Shown here in pieces: positions 7,839-17,338 of a stretch of DNA of 64,000 nucleotides. The notes under the pieces are model-generated. The model saw only the letters and a program-made list of their open reading frames with translations. It ran no database searches and was not told where the DNA came from. The stretch's first letter is position 1. Each line of letters begins with the position of its first letter. The stretch is from Flavobacterium lacus (GTDB taxonomy: Bacteria > Bacteroidota > Bacteroidia > Flavobacteriales > Flavobacteriaceae): assembly GCF_003268815.1 (NCBI RefSeq), contig NZ_QLSV01000006.1, positions 124,001-188,000 on the forward strand. The letters are read 5' to 3'. The position numbers and the translations under genes were made by a program.

Positions 7839-8861
7839 ATGAAGCCAAAAGCAACATTAAAACAAATTTCAAAAGATTTGGGAATTTCCGTTTCCACGGT
7901 TTCTAAAGCGTTGAGCGATAGTCATGAAATTAGTGAGCCTACAAAAATTAGGGTGCAAGAATATGCTAAGCTGCAAAATTATAAGCCAAACACGATGGCT
8001 AAGAATTTAAAAAATCAGCGTACCAATACAATAGGTGTAATTATTCCAAATATTTTGAATCCGTTTTTTGCCAAAGTTTTCAGTGGAATTGAAAAAGCTG
8101 CCAATGCAAAAGGGTATAATGTGATTACCTATATTTCGAATGAATCGAACAAAAAAGAAAAACAAGCGATGGATTTGTTAAGTAACGGTACGGTTGATGG
8201 TTTTATCCTTTCTGTGGCACAAGAAACCCAAACGTTACAAGAATCAACTCATTTTAAAGAAATTCTTCGTGAAGGAATGCCAATTGTGATGTTTGATCGT
8301 ATTATGGAAGATGTCAATTGCGATAAAGTGATTGTAGATGATTTTGAATCATCTGTGGAAGCGGTAAATCATTTGTTGAAATTGGGGTGTAAAAAAGTCG
8401 CCTTACTTTCCTGTATTGATAATTTAAGTGTTGGAAAACACCGTGCATTGGGTTATGAAAGAGCATTACAAGACAATAAAATAAGCATTAACGATATGTA
8501 TATCATCATTACTGATAGTCAAGAAGATTTTGATGCTCGTTTGGAAAAATTATTAGCATCAAAAGAAGTGGATGGTATTTTGGCTGTAGATGAACATTCT
8601 TCCACCATGGCGATGAAAATTGCTATCCAAAAAGGAATAAAAATTCCGGAAGAATTATGCGTCATTGGATTTGCAGATGGTGTTTGGTCAAGACGATTGA
8701 CACCAAGTTTATCCACCATCAGTCAACACGGACCGGAAATTGGCGAAGAAGCTGCCAAATTATTAATCGAAAAACTCGAACGAAAACAAGAAACACCAAC
8801 GTATAAAACTACGGTTGTGAAAACGGAGTTGAGACAGAGGGATTCTACTAGGAGGGTTTAA
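7839..8861 (+). CDS. LacI family transcriptional regulator
   Basis: The 340-residue protein has an N-terminal LacI helix-turn-helix (ATLKQISKDLGISVSTVSKA, residues 4-23), a hinge helix (YKPNTMAKNLK), and a periplasmic-binding-protein-like effector domain beginning RTNTIGVIIPNILNPFF. The C-terminal part includes GFADGVWSRRLTPSLSTI. LacI-type repressors bind palindromic operators and usually respond to sugars. No transport or catabolic gene is adjacent, so the target and ligand cannot be inferred. It is a single-gene unit ending in a terminator. Confidence 0.9.
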   Translation: MKPKATLKQISKDLGISVSTVSKALSDSHEISEPTKIRVQEYAKLQNYKPNTMAKNLKNQRTNTIGVIIPNILNPFFAKVFSGIEKAANAKGYNVITYISNESNKKEKQAMDLLSNGTVDGFILSVAQETQTLQESTHFKEILREGMPIVMFDRIMEDVNCDKVIVDDFESSVEAVNHLLKLGCKKVALLSCIDNLSVGKHRALGYERALQDNKISINDMYIIITDSQEDFDARLEKLLASKEVDGILAVDEHSSTMAMKIAIQKGIKIPEELCVIGFADGVWSRRLTPSLSTISQHGPEIGEEAAKLLIEKLERKQETPTYKTTVVKTELRQRDSTRRV

Positions 8862-8863
8862 GT

Positions 8864-8886
8864 TTTATTTGACTGGAATTCGGAAA
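8864..8886 (+). repeat. 23-bp direct repeat, copy 1
   Basis: The 23-base sequence, including TTTGACTGGAATTCGGAAA, overlaps the end of the spacer just behind the LacI stop codon. An identical copy lies 54 bases further on, so the lacI terminator sits between two exact repeats. Confidence 0.8.
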
Positions 8887-8894
8887 TTTATGCT

Positions 8895-8920
8895 AAAGCC
8901 TTGTTTTACAAGGTTTTTTT
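8895..8920 (+). terminator. terminator after the LacI-family gene
   Basis: The stem CCTTGT (8899-8904) with ACAAGG (8908-8913) has a 3-base loop and is followed by T7 (8914-8920). Confidence 0.8.
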
Positions 8921-8940
8921 ATTTGACTGGAATTCGGAAA
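8918..8940 (+). repeat. 23-bp direct repeat, copy 2
   Basis: This is an exact second copy of the 23-base sequence at 8864-8886. It ends 25 bases before the stop codon of the convergent receptor gene. Confidence 0.8.
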
Positions 8941-8965
8941 AGTTGTTTTTTACTCAAATTGATAA

Positions 8966-11620
8966 TTAAAAAGAATATGTAAATCCGAGATTTACAAATC
9001 CAGATAATGTATTCATTACTATTTCTTGTATCATAAAGTCATTTTGAATAAAATCATTTTTAAAGTTATTCTCTCTAATGTTTAATACATTATTTGCGTT
9101 AAGATATATGTTGATTTTATTGCTAGCTGTATAATTTATTCTTGCACCAATATCTAAGATGTTTTCAGAAGCAAACGTGCTTGATTCAAAAACATGATAA
9201 GTTGTATTAATTTTCCAATTCATTTTTTTATTAAAAAAAGTTCCGTCCAACTTTAGGAAAGGACTAATTGTTTGTAATTGATTCTTATTCTCCTCACTTA
9301 ACGTTTCAAGCTTATTAAAATTACTTAAGTAGGTTAGTCCAAAATCAAAATTTGCTTTATTTTTGAAGTAAGACTTTAAACTAAAATCTATGTTATTTTG
9401 ATTAAAACTGTTATTATTTATAGTATTGTTTGAAAGAGTTTTGTTTTTAGAAATTGAATTATTTGATGAAAAATTTAAACCAAGAGGAATTTTTTTGAAT
9501 TTTTTACTAAAATTAGCAATGAAACTTAACGTGTTTCCAAAATCTATATATTGATATTCTTGTATTGAAATTGAGTTGCTATTGTTGGAATTTGTAACTA
9601 GTTGTTTTCTGTTTTCAGAATAAGATAAAAATAAGTTTGAAAATAAGCTTTTAGCTACATCAGTATAAAAAAATCCAGTATTGAAACTATCAGCAAGCAT
9701 TTTTTCACTTATCAAGTTACTGCTTAACCATAGGGTTCTTTGATTCTCAATTAAATTACCGGAGATAAAATTATAAATAGTTGGATTATTAAGTTTTGAA
9801 TTATATCCAAGGGAGTAGCTTGTTTTGTCAGAAAGTCTATAACTTAAGTGAATGCTGGGTAATACAACATTTATTGTTTCTTTGAAATTACGGTTATGTT
9901 CATGGTTGTTGTTCATTAACTCTAAACTCATTGTATATCTTAATTTTTTACCAGTGTCAGATGTGAAAATAGTGCTCAAGCTATTAGAAGTCAATAAAAA
10001 ATTATCACTGAAATTATAAACTGAGCCAACATTATTTTTATTAGATAAGGTTTCATTGTCAAGGGTAGAAATAAATTTGAAATCTAGTATGTTTTTTTGT
10101 AGTTTTAGTGTAGCTTTGGTTTTAATTCCAAAACTAAGGGTTTCAAAATTTGTGTTCTGAATGACTTGGTTTTCATTAAAATCAAATCCAATAAAATTTT
10201 GGTTTGATTGATAATCTTTTAAAGATTTAGAAAAATTATAATCATTGAAAAAAACGGCTTCAAATAAAAGTTTTTCAGAATATTTTGTTTTATATTGAGC
10301 ATTGAATCCGCCCTTAGCACTATTTAGCTGGGTTTTATTTTTAAAAATAGTTTCTTCTTGATTGCTTACAATTAAATTATTCAAATCCTGATTTTGGTTA
10401 TCTACACTTAAAAAAAAATAGGCATTTGTTTGAAAATAAGACTTTTCATTTAATTTGTTTTCAAATTTAAATACGTTTGAAGAAAATAAAGAATTACCTA
10501 TTGAAGTATAATTATCTAAGATACTTGAACTATTTCCGTCTAAAAAAGTAAGAAAATTAGAATTTTTTTCATTTAAATCTGTTTCGTTTAATATTGAAAC
10601 AAACTCTATACGTTTGTTTTTGGTTGGTTTTCTTGTAAAATTTAAAGTAAAATTTTTAGAATTTATCTGTTGAATGTTATCTTGAGCAAATAAAAAGGGA
10701 GGAATGTCTTTTTCAACGGTAACTTCACGACCTAAAATCAATTTATCTTTCAATAAATTTTTACCAGTAACCTTTCTCAGCTCTAAATAATCTATTGGAG
10801 AAAACACATTTTCATTAAGATTGTTTGTATTAGCAATAAGGCTAAATTTAGTTTTACTACCAAAATTAAACAGATTTGATTGTAATTTAAATCGTTCTTT
10901 TATGCCTCCTTCTGCATCAAAATTTCCTCTAAAGGTTTCGCGGAATGATTTTTTTAATTTTATGTTTAATGCAGTTTGACTAGAGTTTTCAAATCCTTCG
11001 ATACTGGACAGGTCTTGATAGTTTTTTAATAATTCTATTTTTTCTATCATATCAACTGTAATGTTTTCAGTTGCGAGTTGATGATTTTCTCGGAAGAACT
11101 CATCACCATTAATAAGTATATTGTCTAATTTATTACCATTAAATCTAATTTTTTTATTGTTGTCAATTGTCAAACCGGGTAATTTATCAATAACATCTTT
11201 TAGTTTTAATTCCGAACCAACAAGTAGATTTTTCAAATTGTAAATTAGGGTATCTTTTTTTTCTATGATATCCGGAGATTCAAATTCTAAAATAACCTCT
11301 TTGAGTTCTGTAATTCTTGGTTTTAAAACTACTTTTATTTCAATTAAATTGTCAATAGGAAATTCTTGTTTCTCATAGTTAATATGAGTTATTTTGACAA
11401 TATAAGGAAATGAATATTTTTCAAGTTTGAGTATAAATTCTCCTTTCTCATTCGTTTGCGTAAATGAGATTATCTTATTTGTATTCAGGGTTAGTAACTG
11501 AACATTTGCAAGATGAATTGGAGTGTTCGTTTCATCTTTAATTATACCTTTTATCTGTTGACTAAAAATTGTATAGGATGAAAAACAAAAAAAAATCAAT
11601 AGATAATAATACTTTTGCAC
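8966..11620 (-). CDS. outer-membrane beta-barrel receptor with carboxypeptidase-like and plug domains (TonB-dependent receptor-like)
   Basis: The 884-residue protein begins with a signal peptide (IFFCFSSYTIFSQQ). A carboxypeptidase-regulatory-like beta-sandwich follows (IKGIIKDETNTPIHLANVQL, about residues 22-100). Next comes a plug-like region with VGSELKLKDVIDKLPGLTID (about 132-151), a short motif seen in plug domains. The rest, from about residue 220, is a long barrel rich in alternating aromatic and polar residues and ends in Phe (LGFTYSF), as expected for an outer-membrane barrel. It is the last gene of a three-gene unit behind a GLPGLI protein and a small secreted Cys protein, a pairing common in Flavobacteriia. 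The transported or bound ligand is unknown. Confidence 0.8.
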   Translation of the reverse strand: MQKYYYLLIFFCFSSYTIFSQQIKGIIKDETNTPIHLANVQLLTLNTNKIISFTQTNEKGEFILKLEKYSFPYIVKITHINYEKQEFPIDNLIEIKVVLKPRITELKEVILEFESPDIIEKKDTLIYNLKNLLVGSELKLKDVIDKLPGLTIDNNKKIRFNGNKLDNILINGDEFFRENHQLATENITVDMIEKIELLKNYQDLSSIEGFENSSQTALNIKLKKSFRETFRGNFDAEGGIKERFKLQSNLFNFGSKTKFSLIANTNNLNENVFSPIDYLELRKVTGKNLLKDKLILGREVTVEKDIPPFLFAQDNIQQINSKNFTLNFTRKPTKNKRIEFVSILNETDLNEKNSNFLTFLDGNSSSILDNYTSIGNSLFSSNVFKFENKLNEKSYFQTNAYFFLSVDNQNQDLNNLIVSNQEETIFKNKTQLNSAKGGFNAQYKTKYSEKLLFEAVFFNDYNFSKSLKDYQSNQNFIGFDFNENQVIQNTNFETLSFGIKTKATLKLQKNILDFKFISTLDNETLSNKNNVGSVYNFSDNFLLTSNSLSTIFTSDTGKKLRYTMSLELMNNNHEHNRNFKETINVVLPSIHLSYRLSDKTSYSLGYNSKLNNPTIYNFISGNLIENQRTLWLSSNLISEKMLADSFNTGFFYTDVAKSLFSNLFLSYSENRKQLVTNSNNSNSISIQEYQYIDFGNTLSFIANFSKKFKKIPLGLNFSSNNSISKNKTLSNNTINNNSFNQNNIDFSLKSYFKNKANFDFGLTYLSNFNKLETLSEENKNQLQTISPFLKLDGTFFNKKMNWKINTTYHVFESSTFASENILDIGARINYTASNKINIYLNANNVLNIRENNFKNDFIQNDFMIQEIVMNTLSGFVNLGFTYSF

Positions 11621-11697
11621 TAATCTAATTTTTTAATTAATTTGTTTGGACTTGAAAAAGTTAGTTTCAGATTTGTGGTTATAAGATTAGTAAAGAA

Positions 11698-12426
11698 TTA
11701 AAATCGATTTCTTTCTTTATTTTTCTTTTCAATGTATTCTTTTAGTGTTTTATAATTGTAAATTTTACCAGTAAATACAGGAGGACTACTATCAAATGGT
11801 TCATTTTTAATTGAAATAGCATGTGCAACTATTTCATTATTCTTTGAACTTGTTTTTAAAATTAAACCGGGTAAGCCCGAATACATAAATGGACCATCTG
11901 AAATTGGAATTTCATCCGTAAACCAAGCATAAGTATCTCTTCCATGGATTTTAGTAACAGCTTTTTTACAATTATAACCCAAAATCATTTCACTTTCATC
12001 TAAAATTTCCCATTTAAAAATGGCTAAACTATCCACGATACTTATTTTTTCGTCATAAAACTGCTCATTATATGATTTGTTATTTTTAAAATCTTTGTAG
12101 TAAATTTTTTCCTTAGATTTTAAATCAATTCCGCTAGATTTTGTTACAGATTTTATTGTGTCTCCAACTTCATTTATTGTTGTAGATTCATACGTTTCAT
12201 CCTTGATTTTAAGATTGAATTTTGCATTTTGATATAATGAAGACTTACCATCAGTAGTTAATTTAAAAGAAAAAATATTTGCTTCGTAGGCAATTTGAAC
12301 ATTTTTTGGCATTAATTTAAATTGTTCTTGATCTTGAACTTTTAAATTTTCGTAATAGTTGACCTCTATAGTTTGTCCTATTGTGGTAAAACTTAGAAAG
12401 ACTAAGAATATAAAATATTTTTTCAT
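11698..12426 (-). CDS. GLPGLI family protein
   Basis: The 242-residue secreted protein starts with a signal peptide (KYFIFLVFLSFTTIGQ). It contains the family's name motif in YSGLPGLILKTSSKN (about residue 195), preceded by the typical CKKAVTKIHGRDTYAWFTDE and ISDGPF. GLPGLI proteins are Bacteroidetes-specific, exported, and of unknown biochemical function. They are often encoded beside TonB-dependent receptor-like barrels, as here, and probably act in the periplasm or at the outer membrane. It lies 77 bases upstream of the receptor and 49 bases downstream of the small Cys protein on the same strand. Confidence 0.92.
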   Translation of the reverse strand: MKKYFIFLVFLSFTTIGQTIEVNYYENLKVQDQEQFKLMPKNVQIAYEANIFSFKLTTDGKSSLYQNAKFNLKIKDETYESTTINEVGDTIKSVTKSSGIDLKSKEKIYYKDFKNNKSYNEQFYDEKISIVDSLAIFKWEILDESEMILGYNCKKAVTKIHGRDTYAWFTDEIPISDGPFMYSGLPGLILKTSSKNNEIVAHAISIKNEPFDSSPPVFTGKIYNYKTLKEYIEKKNKERNRF

Positions 12427-12475
12427 AGTAAAATTTTAAAAAACTGCCTAAACATAATATTAGGCAGTTGTTGTT

Positions 12476-12769
12476 TTATTCGCAAGTTGTTTCTACACTT
12501 GTACCCTTAGCTGTAATTGTGTAGCAGCTTGTACAAATCATATCAATTATAGTAACTGTTTCCCATACCTCCTCATTAGTATACATACTCATAACTTTTC
12601 TGGTTATAGTTCTGTAAAACACTAATGTAGTAGTATAATGACAAGCTACCAATTCATCAGGAGAGTTAATAACTTCTGAGGATTTGATAAAAGAAGATTC
12701 TTTTTCAACTTCATTTCCAAAGGTTAAAGTTGAAACTAACAACACTGCGATAAATAATAATTTTTTCAT
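12476..12769 (-). CDS. small secreted four-cysteine protein, unknown function
   Basis: I do not recognise this 97-residue protein. It has a clear signal peptide (MKKLLFIAVLLVSTLTFGN), so the mature form is about 78 residues. Four cysteines (43, 79, 82, 96) include a CTSC pair, suggesting two disulfides or a metal site. The C-terminal half alternates aliphatic and Thr residues (TVTIIDMICT), consistent with beta structure. It is the first gene before the GLPGLI and receptor genes, so it may be a substrate, ligand or partner of that pair. The poly-A run upstream is typical of an untranslated leader. Confidence 0.65.
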   Translation of the reverse strand: MKKLLFIAVLLVSTLTFGNEVEKESSFIKSSEVINSPDELVACHYTTTLVFYRTITRKVMSMYTNEEVWETVTIIDMICTSCYTITAKGTSVETTCE

Positions 12770-12928
12770 TGTATAAAATTTAAAGTTTATACATGCTAAA
12801 CAAAAAAAAAAAAAATGATTTGTGCAAATTTTTTTACATTTATTTTTTTAACTCTGTCAAAATTCTAAACTTTCACATAGATTTTAGCAAATTATTTACC
12901 ACATGAAAATGCCAGTTGAACACTAAAA

Positions 12929-15796
12929 TCAATGAGCCTCCAACCAATTTCTCCCCATTCCCAATTCCACATCCAACGGAACATTCAATTTAAACGCATT
13001 TTCCATTTCGTGTTTAATCATGGGTTGAATTTTTTCCAATTCCGAATTGTGTACATCAAACACCAACTCATCATGCACTTGCAATAACATTTTGGATTGC
13101 CAGTTTTCTGAAGTCAATTTTTGATGAATGTTTATCATTGCAATTTTGATGATATCGGCGGCAGAACCTTGAATGGGTGCGTTTACTGCATTTCGTTCAG
13201 CACCACTTCGCACCATTGCGTTGGCGGAATTGATGTCTTTTAAATAACGTCGTCTTCCTAAAACTGTTTGTACATAGCCATGTTCTCTGGCAAAATCAAC
13301 TTGGTTTGCCATATAGGCTTTCAATTTCGGATAAGTGGTATAATAGGCATCAATCAACTCCGCACTTTCTTTTCGGGATAAATTGGTTTGGTTGGAAAGT
13401 CCGAATGCCGAAACACCATAAATGATTCCGAAGTTAACCGTTTTAGCATTGCTTCGTTGTTCCTTCGTGACCTCTTCCAACGCAACATTGAACACTTTTG
13501 CAGCGGTACTTTTGTGAATATCTTCGTTGTTTTGAAACGCTTTAATCATATTTTCTTCGCCTGATAGAGCGGCAATAATTCGCAATTCAATTTGCGAATA
13601 ATCGGCAGAAACTAACGTATAATCTTCATCTCTGGCAATAAATGCTTTTCGGATTAATCGACCTCTTTCGGTACGAATCGGAATGTTTTGCAAATTAGGA
13701 TTATTGGAACTCAATCGTCCGGTTGCGGCAACCGTTTGCATATAATCGGTGTGCACACGTTGCGTTTTTGGATCTACTTGATTCGGCAACGCATCAATAT
13801 AAGTGCTTTGTAATTTCACCATTTGTCGCCATTCTAAAATGTCTTTGACAACTTGGTGTTCGTTCACTAAATAACTCAACACCTCTTCACCGGTGGCATA
13901 TTGGCCGGTTTTGGTTTTCTTTTGTTTGGCTCCACCGATTTTTAGTTTGTCAAATAAAATATCGCCTAATTGTTTTGGAGAAGCTAAATTGAATTTTTCA
14001 CCCGCCGTTTCATAGATTTTTTGTTCAAATTCATTGATGTCTTTTTGCATCTCCACCGACATTTTTTTCAAAAATTCCACATCCAATCGAATGCCTTCCG
14101 ATTCCATGGCGGCTAAAACAGGAACTAGCGGAATTTCAATTTCTTCAAACAATTTCTTTGTTTCGGCTTTATCTAAAATCGAACTGAAAACTTCTTTTAG
14201 TTGAAATGTAATATCAGCATCTTCTGCAGCATATTCTTTGATGTCTTCCAAATTGACGTCACGCATCGACAATTGGTTTTTGCCTTTTTTACCGATTAAG
14301 GTTTCGATGGATTTTGGCGAATATTTTAAATAGGTTTCTGATAAAATATCCATGTTGTGACGCATATCAGGATTGATCAAATAATGAGCAATCATCGTAT
14401 CAAATAATTTTCCTTTGACTGAAATGCCATAATTCGCTAAAATTTTCAAATCATATTTAAGATTCTGACCAATTTTTTCAATCGTTTCATTTTCAAAAAA
14501 AGGACGGAATTTCTCCAGTAATTGTTGAGCTTCTTGTTGATTTTCCGGAAACGGAACGTAGAACGCTTTTCCTTTTTCCCACGAAAGTGCTAAACCAACT
14601 AACTCAGCATTCAAGGCATCAATGCCGGTGGTTTCCGTGTCAAAACAAACCGAAGTTTGATTCATTATATTTTGCAAAAGCAATTTCACAGGCAAATCGC
14701 CTTGCACACTTTGGTAAAAATGTTCGGTGGTTTCTAACGTGGCATAAAATGAATTGTTATGTGCTTCATCAGAATCATCATCACTAAAACCAAACAAATC
14801 AAATTGCTCTTCGTTTGATTTTTTAGCGGCTGGTTTCTTTTGAATTTGATTTTTGTCATTGTCATTGACCTCTCCATTTCCATTGGTATTAATTTCGTCA
14901 TATTCTTTTCCGGAGCCAAACCACTTGTCAAATTGTGCTTTCATTTGTCTGAATTCCAATTCTTGAAAAATAGCATCTGTTTTTTCTACATCAGGTTTCG
15001 ATAACTCAAAATCGGTAGCGTCAAACGTTACCGGACAATCGAGTAGGATAGTGGCTAGTTTTTTAGATAACAATCCTTGTTCGGCATTATCTTCAATCTT
15101 TTGTTTGATGGCTCCTTTGAGTTTGTCGGTATTGGCTAGAAGATTTTCCATGGAACCAAACTCCTTCAATAGTTTTTTAGCGGTCACATCACCAACACCC
15201 GGAAACCCTGGTATGTTATCGACGGCATCACCCTTCATTCCTAAAAAGTCTATCACTTGTAACGGATGTTCAATTTCAAATTTTTCCAACACTTCGGGAA
15301 TTCCCCAGATTTCAATGTCATTTCCCATTCGGGCGGGTTTATACATGAAAATATTTTCGGAAACCAACTGAGCAAAATCTTTGTCAGGCGTAACCATAAA
15401 AACTTGAAAACCTTCTTTTTCGGCTTGTTTGGCCAATGTTCCAATTAAATCATCGGCTTCAAAACCTGCTTTTTCCATAATCGGAATTTGCATCGCTTTT
15501 AGTAATTCTTGAATATACGGAACGGCAATTTTGATGGCTTCCGGGGTTTCATCGCGATTGGCTTTATAGGTTGGAAATAATTCATTTCTAAAATCACTTC
15601 CGCCTTTATCGAAAGCTACAGCTAAATGATCAGGTTTCTCACGTTTAATCACATCCATGAGAGCATTCATAAATCCCATTATAGCAGAGGTATCCATTCC
15701 TTTGGAATTGATTCGTGGATTTTTGATAAAAGCATAATACCCACGAAAAATTAAAGCGTAAGCATCGAGAAGGAAAAGGCGTTTTTGCGTTGACAT
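12929..15796 (-). CDS. polA: DNA polymerase I
   Basis: The 955-residue protein has all three PolA domains. The 5'-3' exonuclease/flap domain covers roughly 1-290 (LLDAYALIFRGYYAF, GFEADDLIGTLA, VTPDKDFAQLV, GVGDVTAKKLL). An acidic linker of about 55 residues follows. The 3'-5' proofreading domain retains its acidic residues (FDTETTG at 385-391, and EYAAEDADITFQL). The polymerase domain has DYSQIELR (motif A), the RRRYL and NAVNAPIQGSAADI segments, and VHDELVFDV (motif C). It acts in Okazaki fragment maturation and repair synthesis. It is monocistronic, with an exact -7 box upstream. Confidence 0.98.
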   Translation of the reverse strand: MSTQKRLFLLDAYALIFRGYYAFIKNPRINSKGMDTSAIMGFMNALMDVIKREKPDHLAVAFDKGGSDFRNELFPTYKANRDETPEAIKIAVPYIQELLKAMQIPIMEKAGFEADDLIGTLAKQAEKEGFQVFMVTPDKDFAQLVSENIFMYKPARMGNDIEIWGIPEVLEKFEIEHPLQVIDFLGMKGDAVDNIPGFPGVGDVTAKKLLKEFGSMENLLANTDKLKGAIKQKIEDNAEQGLLSKKLATILLDCPVTFDATDFELSKPDVEKTDAIFQELEFRQMKAQFDKWFGSGKEYDEINTNGNGEVNDNDKNQIQKKPAAKKSNEEQFDLFGFSDDDSDEAHNNSFYATLETTEHFYQSVQGDLPVKLLLQNIMNQTSVCFDTETTGIDALNAELVGLALSWEKGKAFYVPFPENQQEAQQLLEKFRPFFENETIEKIGQNLKYDLKILANYGISVKGKLFDTMIAHYLINPDMRHNMDILSETYLKYSPKSIETLIGKKGKNQLSMRDVNLEDIKEYAAEDADITFQLKEVFSSILDKAETKKLFEEIEIPLVPVLAAMESEGIRLDVEFLKKMSVEMQKDINEFEQKIYETAGEKFNLASPKQLGDILFDKLKIGGAKQKKTKTGQYATGEEVLSYLVNEHQVVKDILEWRQMVKLQSTYIDALPNQVDPKTQRVHTDYMQTVAATGRLSSNNPNLQNIPIRTERGRLIRKAFIARDEDYTLVSADYSQIELRIIAALSGEENMIKAFQNNEDIHKSTAAKVFNVALEEVTKEQRSNAKTVNFGIIYGVSAFGLSNQTNLSRKESAELIDAYYTTYPKLKAYMANQVDFAREHGYVQTVLGRRRYLKDINSANAMVRSGAERNAVNAPIQGSAADIIKIAMINIHQKLTSENWQSKMLLQVHDELVFDVHNSELEKIQPMIKHEMENAFKLNVPLDVELGMGRNWLEAH

Positions 15797-15819
15797 AATT
15801 CAAAAAATATTGAAGATTT

Positions 15820-15827
15820 CAAAGATA
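15820..15827 (-). promoter_or_regulatory. -7 element upstream of polA
   Basis: On the minus strand TATCTTTG matches TAnnTTTG and lies 23 bases before the polA start codon. No -33 box is evident at the expected distance. Confidence 0.45.
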
Positions 15828-16034
15828 CATTTTTGAATCCTAAAAAAGAAAAATGCCGAAACCAATTTCTGATTTTGACATTTTCCAACCACTAAAATAA
15901 TTGTATATTTAATAAAATGAAATTCATTAAAAGTCTTTAAAAGAATTGTAAGCACGAGTTACAACCGTTAAAATTTTAATAAATACAGATCAATCCACAG
16001 TAGATGTTGTTATTTTGTATGAAAATTGAATTTG

Positions 16035-17267
16035 ATGATTCGTTTGCTCTTTTTTGTTGCTTTTGTTTTGCTTATCGAAGTCTATGCATTTCAAGCTTTT
16101 AGAACCTTGTCTAAAATAAAATGGGTTCAGTATTCCTATATTATTTTAAGTGTATTAATTTTAGGCTACATCATTTATTCGTTTACTCAATTTGATCGAA
16201 AAATTGGTCAAACTCCGAGCACACTTCTTACTTTTGGATTGGTTTTACTAATTTATATTCCTAAAATTATTTTGACTTTGGTAATGTTTGGGGAAGATTT
16301 TTATAGAATAATTTCTGGAACGATATCACATTTTTTAGGAAATACTGACAGAAGTTCTTTTCTTCCCGAAAGGAGAAAATTTGTCAGCCAGATTGCCATC
16401 GGAGTGGCGGCCGTTCCTTTTTTATCGCTTTTATATGGAATGACCAAAGGAAAATATAACTTCAAGGTCATCAAACAAACACTTTTTTTTAGTGATTTAC
16501 CCGATAGTTTTGATGGAACAACCATCACCCACATTTCAGACATTCATTCCGGTAGTTTTGATGATCCTGCAAAAATTCAATATGCAGTTGATTTAATTAA
16601 TGAACAGAATTCGGATATGGTTTTGTTTACCGGCGATATTGTGAACACACACGCCAGTGAGATGCATCCTTGGGTTGATACGTTTAAAAAAATACATAAT
16701 CCAAAGTTTGGAAAATATTCTGTTTTAGGAAATCACGATTACGGGGAATACATTGATTGGCCAACGCAAAAAGAAAAAGTCGATAATTTTGAAGCCATCA
16801 AAGATTTACACCGTCAAATTGATTTTAAACTCTTGATGAATGAAAATGTGAAATTGAAAAGCGGAACCGATGAAATTGCCGTCGTTGGTGTTGAAAATTG
16901 GGGGAAAAGTTTCAAAAAAGCGGGAGATTTAGTAAAAGCCTCAACCGGTTTAAATCAAAACGATTTCAAAATTTTGATGAGCCATGATCCAAGTCATTGG
17001 GAATATGAAGTAAAAAATAACGAACAAAACTTCCATTTAACTTTATCCGGTCACACTCACGGATTGCAATTTGGGATAGAAATTCCCGGTTTTATCAAAT
17101 GGAGTCCGGTGCAATATGTGTACAAACAATGGGCTGGTTTATATGAAAATTTAGGTAGATATGTTTATGTAAACCGCGGTTTTGGCTTTCACGCCTACCC
17201 TGGAAGAGTAGGAATTTGGCCTGAAATTACCGTAATCGAATTAAAAAAAGCCGAAAAAGTAGCGTAA
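16035..17267 (+). CDS. membrane-anchored metallophosphoesterase (calcineurin-like, YkuE/YaeI type)
   Basis: The start chosen is ATG 16035; a TTG three codons upstream (16026) is an alternative. The 410-residue protein has three or four membrane segments in its first 150 residues. A calcineurin-like phosphoesterase domain follows with the full metal-binding series: HISDIHSG, LFTGDIVN, LGNHDYG, MSHDPSHW and SGHTHGLQFG. Relatives hydrolyse phosphoesters such as UDP-diacylglucosamine or other lipid-linked substrates; the substrate here is not known. The catalytic domain follows the membrane part. The gene stands alone between polA and the thioredoxin-fold gene. Confidence 0.88.
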   Translation: MIRLLFFVAFVLLIEVYAFQAFRTLSKIKWVQYSYIILSVLILGYIIYSFTQFDRKIGQTPSTLLTFGLVLLIYIPKIILTLVMFGEDFYRIISGTISHFLGNTDRSSFLPERRKFVSQIAIGVAAVPFLSLLYGMTKGKYNFKVIKQTLFFSDLPDSFDGTTITHISDIHSGSFDDPAKIQYAVDLINEQNSDMVLFTGDIVNTHASEMHPWVDTFKKIHNPKFGKYSVLGNHDYGEYIDWPTQKEKVDNFEAIKDLHRQIDFKLLMNENVKLKSGTDEIAVVGVENWGKSFKKAGDLVKASTGLNQNDFKILMSHDPSHWEYEVKNNEQNFHLTLSGHTHGLQFGIEIPGFIKWSPVQYVYKQWAGLYENLGRYVYVNRGFGFHAYPGRVGIWPEITVIELKKAEKVA

Positions 17268-17281
17268 TTCGTAAAATATGC

Positions 17282-17289
17282 TACATTTG
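17282..17289 (+). promoter_or_regulatory. -7 element upstream of the thioredoxin-fold gene
   Basis: TACATTTG matches TAnnTTTG exactly and lies 50 bases before the ATG at 17339. No clear -33 box is seen. Confidence 0.45.
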
Positions 17290-17338
17290 TATTTAATATG
17301 TTAAAAAATAGGTTTAAATTTAAATAAAATTTGTCCTT

